Assembly (NCBI GenBank): GCA_035569495.1
Contig: DATMMX010000038.1
Coordinates: 216,079 to 280,078 of the forward strand
Source of the DNA: DASRDZ01 sp035569495
Lineage (GTDB): Bacteria > Chloroflexota > Dormibacteria > Aeolococcales > Aeolococcaceae
Direction: 5' to 3'
Length of the DNA: 64,000 nucleotides
In this document: one piece after another, positions 60,116 to 64,000 of the stretch
Numbering within the stretch: position 1 is the first letter of the stretch
Layout of the letters: each line of letters starts with the position of its first letter
Notes under the pieces: generated by a model
The model's input: the letters and a program-made list of their open reading frames with translations, nothing else
Told to the model about the DNA's origin: nothing
Database searches by the model: none
Program-made: the position numbers and the translations under genes

Positions 60116-61401
60116 GGCAGCGCTCGCACGTTGCTCTGCAGGCTGGCGCGGAACACCCCGCTCAGCGAGACGCCCGGCTTGACCTGCACCACCTGCGCGC
60201 CGATCTCGTAGGCGCGCCGGATGCTGATCGGGTCGGACTCCTCCCAGACCACGGCGCACACGGTGAACGACGACCCCGCGCTGACCAGCAGGTTGGCGCG
60301 CGCCACCGACGCCGCGTCGAAGTGGCTGGTGATCAGCACCACGTGGGCGTCGCGCCGCCGTGCCTTGGCCAGGCGTTCCATGGCGTCGCTGAGCGGGTCC
60401 CCGGCGAGGTGGATGCGGGCCAGCTCGTCGAGGAACAGCAGCCGCGCCCGCGGACCGCGGAAGGCGCCCAGCGACGCGTAGTTCGACTCCAGCTGGACGG
60501 TGAAGCCGTCGCGGATGTGCCGGACGCCGACCGAGGCCGCCACGCGCACGGCGGTCTCGAAGGTGTCCGACGGGGTGCCCGGGCTGTTCCACTCCGCATC
60601 GGTGTCGACCACGATGGCGATGCGGTCACTGATGCCCTGCTCGAACTCGCGCACCAGCAGCTTCTCGGTGCGCGCGAAGGCGCTCCACACCACGCGGCGC
60701 ACGTCGTCGCCGCGCACGTAGTCGCGCATGCCGTAGAACTCGAAGCCGTCCGGCCAGGGGCGCGACCGCGGTGGCCGCAGCGGCGGCTCCTCGAAGGCGC
60801 GCGTCAGCGGGCGGTCGAGGACGTGCTCCACGTTGGGGTGCACGATGATCTCAGTAGCGGGCAGCAGCTCCTGGCGCCGCTTGGCCAGGCCGATGGGATC
60901 GGTGAACTCCGCGGTGAGCGGACCGACCGCGTAGACGCCGCGCAGCTTGGGCGCCACGCTGTAGCGGTGCTTCAGGTCGTGACCCGGTGACAGCGCGGGA
61001 ATCGGCAGCACCACGCTGCGGCCGAGCTGCGCGTGCAGCTGCTCCTCGATGCGGAACGCGGTGACCCGCGCCTGCGCCGAGAGGGTGAGCTCGACGCTGA
61101 GCGTCTGCCCGACGCGCGCGCGATGCGCGATCGAGGAGCGCTGCGCAGTGACCGGCCGCTTGCGCCGCGCCAGCACGGCCGCGACGCCGAGCATGATCAC
61201 GCCCGCGTAGGCGAGCAGGTACAGGCCGCGACCACCGTAGCCGTGCGCGACCACCCAGCCGAGCACCGCCAGCGCGGCGACGATCAGCCCGGTGACGGTG
61301 ATGCCGAGGTGGCGTTCGACGAGCTGCCACGGCGACATCCCGCCGCCGGCGTCGAGCGCGGACGAAGCCGCGGCCGAGGAGGCGAGCCTGCGAATGCTCA
61401 T
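60112..61401 (-). CDS. DUF58-domain protein
   Basis: The protein has 429 aa starting at ATG 61401. Two TM segments (residues ~30-80: GITVTGLIVAALAVLGWVVA, GLYLLAYAGVIMLGVAAVLA) precede a domain with the DUF58 signature FEFYGMRDYVRGDDVRRVVW SAFARTEKLLVREFEQ. It continues as a VWA-like fold (RIAIVVDTDAEWNSPGTPSD TFETAVRVAAS). DUF58 proteins partner MoxR AAA ATPases and transglutaminase-like membrane proteins, as encoded on both sides here. Confidence 0.9.
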   Translation of the reverse strand: MSIRRLASSAAASSALDAGGGMSPWQLVERHLGITVTGLIVAALAVLGWVVAHGYGGRGLYLLAYAGVIMLGVAAVLARRKRPVTAQRSSIAHRARVGQTLSVELTLSAQARVTAFRIEEQLHAQLGRSVVLPIPALSPGHDLKHRYSVAPKLRGVYAVGPLTAEFTDPIGLAKRRQELLPATEIIVHPNVEHVLDRPLTRAFEEPPLRPPRSRPWPDGFEFYGMRDYVRGDDVRRVVWSAFARTEKLLVREFEQGISDRIAIVVDTDAEWNSPGTPSDTFETAVRVAASVGVRHIRDGFTVQLESNYASLGAFRGPRARLLFLDELARIHLAGDPLSDAMERLAKARRRDAHVVLITSHFDAASVARANLLVSAGSSFTVCAVVWEESDPISIRRAYEIGAQVVQVKPGVSLSGVFRASLQSNVRALP

Positions 61402-61423
61402 CTGGCGGTGGGCGGCCAACTCG

Positions 61424-62407
61424 TCACACCATCGGCGGCTTGACACGGCTGGTGATCCGCTCGATCACCTTCTGCACGGTGTCGTCGCGCAGCTCCGCGT
61501 CCGGTGTCAGCGCCAGGCGGTGAGCCATCACCGGCTGCAGCACGGTGGTCACGTCGTCGGGCAGCACGTCCTCGCGGCCGCGCGACGCGGCCACGACGCG
61601 CGCCGAGTAGAGCATGGCCAGCGACGCGCGCGGGCTGGCGGGAAGCTGCAGCGACGGCTCGGTCCGGGTGGCCTGGCAGATCTCCGCGATGTAGATCTTG
61701 AGCGCGTCGGACACCTGCACACCCTTGGCCCACTCCTGCAACGCCAGCACGTCCTCGACGCCGCACACCGGCTGCAGGCTGTCGATGGCTAGCCGGTTGG
61801 AGTTGGCGTTCATCACCTCCACCTCCGCGGCCAGGTCCGGGTAGCCCATCGACATCTTGAAGAGGAAGCGGTCGAGCTGCGCCTCCGGCAGCGGGAAGGT
61901 GCCGGCCAGCTCGATCGGGTTCTGCGTGGCCAGCAGCAGGAAGGGCTGCGGCAAGCGGTGGGTCACACCGTCCACCGAGACGCGGCGCTCCTGCATCGCC
62001 TCCAGCAGCGCGGACTGCGTCTTCGGCGTGGCCCGGTTGATCTCGTCGGCGAGCAGGATGTTGGTGAAGACCGGGCCGGCACGGAACTTGAACTCGCGCG
62101 TGGTCAGGTCGACGACCGACGAGCCGGTGATGTCCGAGGGGAGCAGGTCGGGCGTGCACTGGACGCGCGCCGTGTCGGCCTGGATGGTCTGCGCGATGGC
62201 TCGGGCCAGCATGGTCTTGCCGGTGCCGGGCAGGTCCTCGAGGAGCACGTGGCCCTCGGCGAGAATGGCCGAGAGGATCAGGCGGATGGAGCGCCCCTTG
62301 CCCTTGATGACCTTCTCGATGTTGGTGACGATGCGCTCGAAGGACTCCTGGAACTGCTCGGCGGTCCGCGGGCCGCTGCTCATCGATACGATCTGGGCCT
62401 CAGCCAT
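61424..62407 (-). CDS. MoxR-family AAA+ ATPase
   Basis: The protein has 327 aa starting at ATG 62407. Walker A is LLEDLPGTGKTMLARAIAQT, Walker B is NILLADEINRATPKTQSALL EAMQERRVSVDG, and sensor-1 is LLLATQNPIELAGTFPLPEA QLDRFLF. These are complete MoxR (AAA_3) motifs. MoxR proteins act as chaperones that fit cofactors or assemble complexes with VWA/DUF58 partners. It overlaps the upstream transporter ATPase gene by 8 bases and is followed by DUF58 after 22 bases. Confidence 0.93.
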   Translation of the reverse strand: MAEAQIVSMSSGPRTAEQFQESFERIVTNIEKVIKGKGRSIRLILSAILAEGHVLLEDLPGTGKTMLARAIAQTIQADTARVQCTPDLLPSDITGSSVVDLTTREFKFRAGPVFTNILLADEINRATPKTQSALLEAMQERRVSVDGVTHRLPQPFLLLATQNPIELAGTFPLPEAQLDRFLFKMSMGYPDLAAEVEVMNANSNRLAIDSLQPVCGVEDVLALQEWAKGVQVSDALKIYIAEICQATRTEPSLQLPASPRASLAMLYSARVVAASRGREDVLPDDVTTVLQPVMAHRLALTPDAELRDDTVQKVIERITSRVKPPMV

Positions 62408-64000
62408 TGCTTCTCCTTGCTTCCTGTATCTCGTGTTCGGGTTGCCGGTCGAGCTTCAGCGACCTGGAGACCACCGCCTCCGACGCACCGCCGAGCAGCG
62501 CGTCGACGACTTCGGTATTGCCCAGCACCTGCGCGGGCGTGCCCTCGGCCATCACCGTCCCCAGTCGCAGCGCGATCATGCGGTGCGACACCGCCGCCAC
62601 CAGGCCGAGGTCGTGCTCGATGATGAGCACGCCGCAGTTGGTCTCCTTGACGATTCGCCCGATGACCGGCGCCAGCAACTCGGTCTCCGCCTGGGCCAGT
62701 CCCGACGACGGCTCGTCGAGCAGGAGCAGCTTCGGCTGCGTCGCCAGCACGCAGGCGATGTCGACGATGCGCCGGGTTCCCGTGGACAGCTCGTTGATGA
62801 ACTTGTCCGCGTATGCGCCCAGCCCCAGGCTCTGGATCAGGTTGTCGACGCGCCGCCGGACTCGGCGCTCCGACCGATTGCTGACGGGAGTCCACAGGGC
62901 CGCGTGCACCATGCTCCGGCTTTGCAGGTGGCGCTCCAGGGCGACGGCGATCGACTCGCGCACGGTCAGCGCGGGGAAGAGCTTGACGTTCTGATACGAG
63001 CGGGCCAGCCCCAGCTGCGCGCGCTGGTGCACGCCGAGCCGGGTGACGGCACGTCCCGTGAATTCGATGGATCCCGCGGACAGCTCGGCGGCTCCGCTGA
63101 TGGCGTCGAAGAGCGTTGTCTTCCCGGCGCCGTTGGGACCAACCAGGCCGATGACCTCCGCGCGATCGGCGCGCAGCGACACACCGTTCAGCACTCGCAC
63201 ACCACCGTAGCTGAGCTCGAGCCCTTCGCAGGTGAGCACTGTCTCGCGCTCGTCGCCGAGCTCGTTGAGCCGGCGCTGCGTCGACGTGCCCAGGTCCGAG
63301 GTGGTGGCGCCGGAAAGGAACACGGAGTGCACCACGTCCGGCCTGCGCCGCAGCTCCTCAACGGTGCCGTCGAAGCGGATCTCGCCCTTCTCCATGTACA
63401 CCGCGCGTTCGGCGATCTGCAGGGCGACGTTGATGGACTGCTCGACGATGATCACCGTCGTCCCCTCGCGGCGGATCTCGCGCAGGGCGTCGAGCAGCTG
63501 CTGCACCACCTGCGGCGCCAGGCCGAGCGACAGCTCGTCGACCATGAGCAGGCGCGGCTTCATCAGCAACGCCTGGCCCAGCGCCACCATCTGCTGCTCG
63601 CCCCCGGAGAGGTTGCCGGCCTGCGTGGTCCAGCGTGTCTTCAGCTGCGGGAAGCGCGCCAGCACCTCGTCGAGCTTCTGCCGCAGGTACGCGGGATCGC
63701 TGCGGTACATCCAGCCCGCGGTCAGCAGGTTCTGCTCGACGGTCAGCGTGGGGAACACCGCCTGGCCGCCGGGCATCATCACCACGCCACGCGCGGCGAT
63801 GAGGTGTGGCGGCAGATGGGTGATGTCGTCGCCGTCGAGGAAGATGGCGCCGTTGCTCGCCTGCTGGATGCCACCGATGGCGCGCAGCAGCGTCGACTTG
63901 CCGGCGCCGTTGGTGCCCAGCAGCGCGACCAGCTCGCCCTCGCTGACGTCGAAGTCGACGCCGAAGAGCACCTGAGCGCCGTCGTAGACGACGTCGACGT
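62400..64000 (-). CDS. Fused LivF-LivG-type ABC ATPase (5' end beyond window)
   Basis: Over 530 residues are visible; the frame continues past 64000 (DVVYDGAQVLFGVDFDVSEG is in frame at the edge). The first ATPase is LivF-like: Walker A ALLGTNGAGKSTLLRAIGG, signature LSGGEQQMVALGQALLMKPR, and Walker B LLMVDELSLGLAPQVV. The second, after a ~25-residue linker, is LivG-like: LVGPNGAGKTTLFDAISG, LSTGTRRIVDIACVLATQPK and LLLLDEPSSGLAQAE. These are the two ATPases of a branched-chain amino acid-type importer, here in one chain. Permease and binding-protein genes, if present, lie outside the window. Confidence 0.9.
   Translation of the reverse strand, partial: VDVVYDGAQVLFGVDFDVSEGELVALLGTNGAGKSTLLRAIGGIQQASNGAIFLDGDDITHLPPHLIAARGVVMMPGGQAVFPTLTVEQNLLTAGWMYRSDPAYLRQKLDEVLARFPQLKTRWTTQAGNLSGGEQQMVALGQALLMKPRLLMVDELSLGLAPQVVQQLLDALREIRREGTTVIIVEQSINVALQIAERAVYMEKGEIRFDGTVEELRRRPDVVHSVFLSGATTSDLGTSTQRRLNELGDERETVLTCEGLELSYGGVRVLNGVSLRADRAEVIGLVGPNGAGKTTLFDAISGAAELSAGSIEFTGRAVTRLGVHQRAQLGLARSYQNVKLFPALTVRESIAVALERHLQSRSMVHAALWTPVSNRSERRVRRRVDNLIQSLGLGAYADKFINELSTGTRRIVDIACVLATQPKLLLLDEPSSGLAQAETELLAPVIGRIVKETNCGVLIIEHDLGLVAAVSHRMIALRLGTVMAEGTPAQVLGNTEVVDALLGGASEAVVSRSLKLDRQPEHEIQEARRSNG

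Noticed and set aside
1..64000. tRNA, rRNA, CRISPR arrays, insertion sequences, integrases
   Set aside because: I looked for cloverleaf-like sequences, regularly spaced repeats, transposase motifs and terminal inverted repeats and saw none that I could support.

Overview
This is a 64 kb stretch of high-GC bacterial DNA. It has dense, often overlapping genes, many GTG starts, lipoprotein signal peptides, ECF sigma factors, a DevR/DevS-type two-component system, and no rRNA, tRNA, CRISPR array or insertion sequence that I can see. The gene content fits a Terrabacteria lineage (Actinobacteria, or a Chloroflexota/Dormibacterota-like soil bacterium). That placement is inferred from gene families only; no phylogenetic marker gene is present.

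Region 1 (0-8.2 kb): the tail of an RraA-family gene, a SigJ-type ECF sigma factor with a SnoaL-like tail, an MFS exporter, an ArsR regulator followed by a broken AHSA1 gene, a monooxygenase-like protein coupled to an unusual FAD oxidoreductase with a degenerate receiver domain, and a PAS/HD-GYP c-di-GMP phosphodiesterase.

Region 2 (8.2-36 kb) reads as a hypoxia/dormancy-type stress island. It carries a DevR/DosR-like response regulator and a DevS/DosT-like GAF kinase, two tandem-domain universal stress proteins, and a GNAT/acyl-CoA synthetase fusion. It also carries an acyl-CoA ligase, an overlapping sulfur-transfer operon (SQR-like flavoprotein, DsrC/TusE-like, DsrE-like), an aldehyde and an alcohol dehydrogenase, a PNPOx-like protein, a CoA-binding protein, and a PAS-GGDEF cyclase. 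A P1B ATPase fused to a hemerythrin domain, an Rv2004c-like phosphotransferase/kinase, OsmC, a ferritin-like protein and two membrane proteins complete it. Palindromes resembling the DosR box (GGGAC-N4-GTCCC) sit in several of its promoters.

Region 3 (36-46 kb) is mixed: a decayed SMP-30 gene, an MFS carrier with a large repetitive loop, a coupled set of a shortened LuxR-type ATPase regulator, a membrane protein and Tag glycosylase, a decayed AlkA-like gene, a secreted protein, an ECF sigma factor with a membrane anchor, and a DUF1003 protein.

Region 4 (43.8-54.6 kb) is an L-rhamnose locus: GH78 rhamnosidase (5' truncated), rhamnose isomerase, rhamnulokinase, an aldolase/dehydrogenase fusion, a LacI regulator with a likely operator, and LutC plus a fused LutB-LutA. 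Together they suggest rhamnoside -> rhamnose -> lactaldehyde -> lactate -> pyruvate.

Region 5 (54.6-64 kb) is a run of overlapping minus-strand genes: a LivF-LivG fusion ATPase, MoxR, DUF58, a transglutaminase-like membrane protein lacking its catalytic residues, and three secreted or lipoprotein genes.

At least six genes are visibly broken or internally deleted. This points to active gene decay, or in part to sequencing indels.
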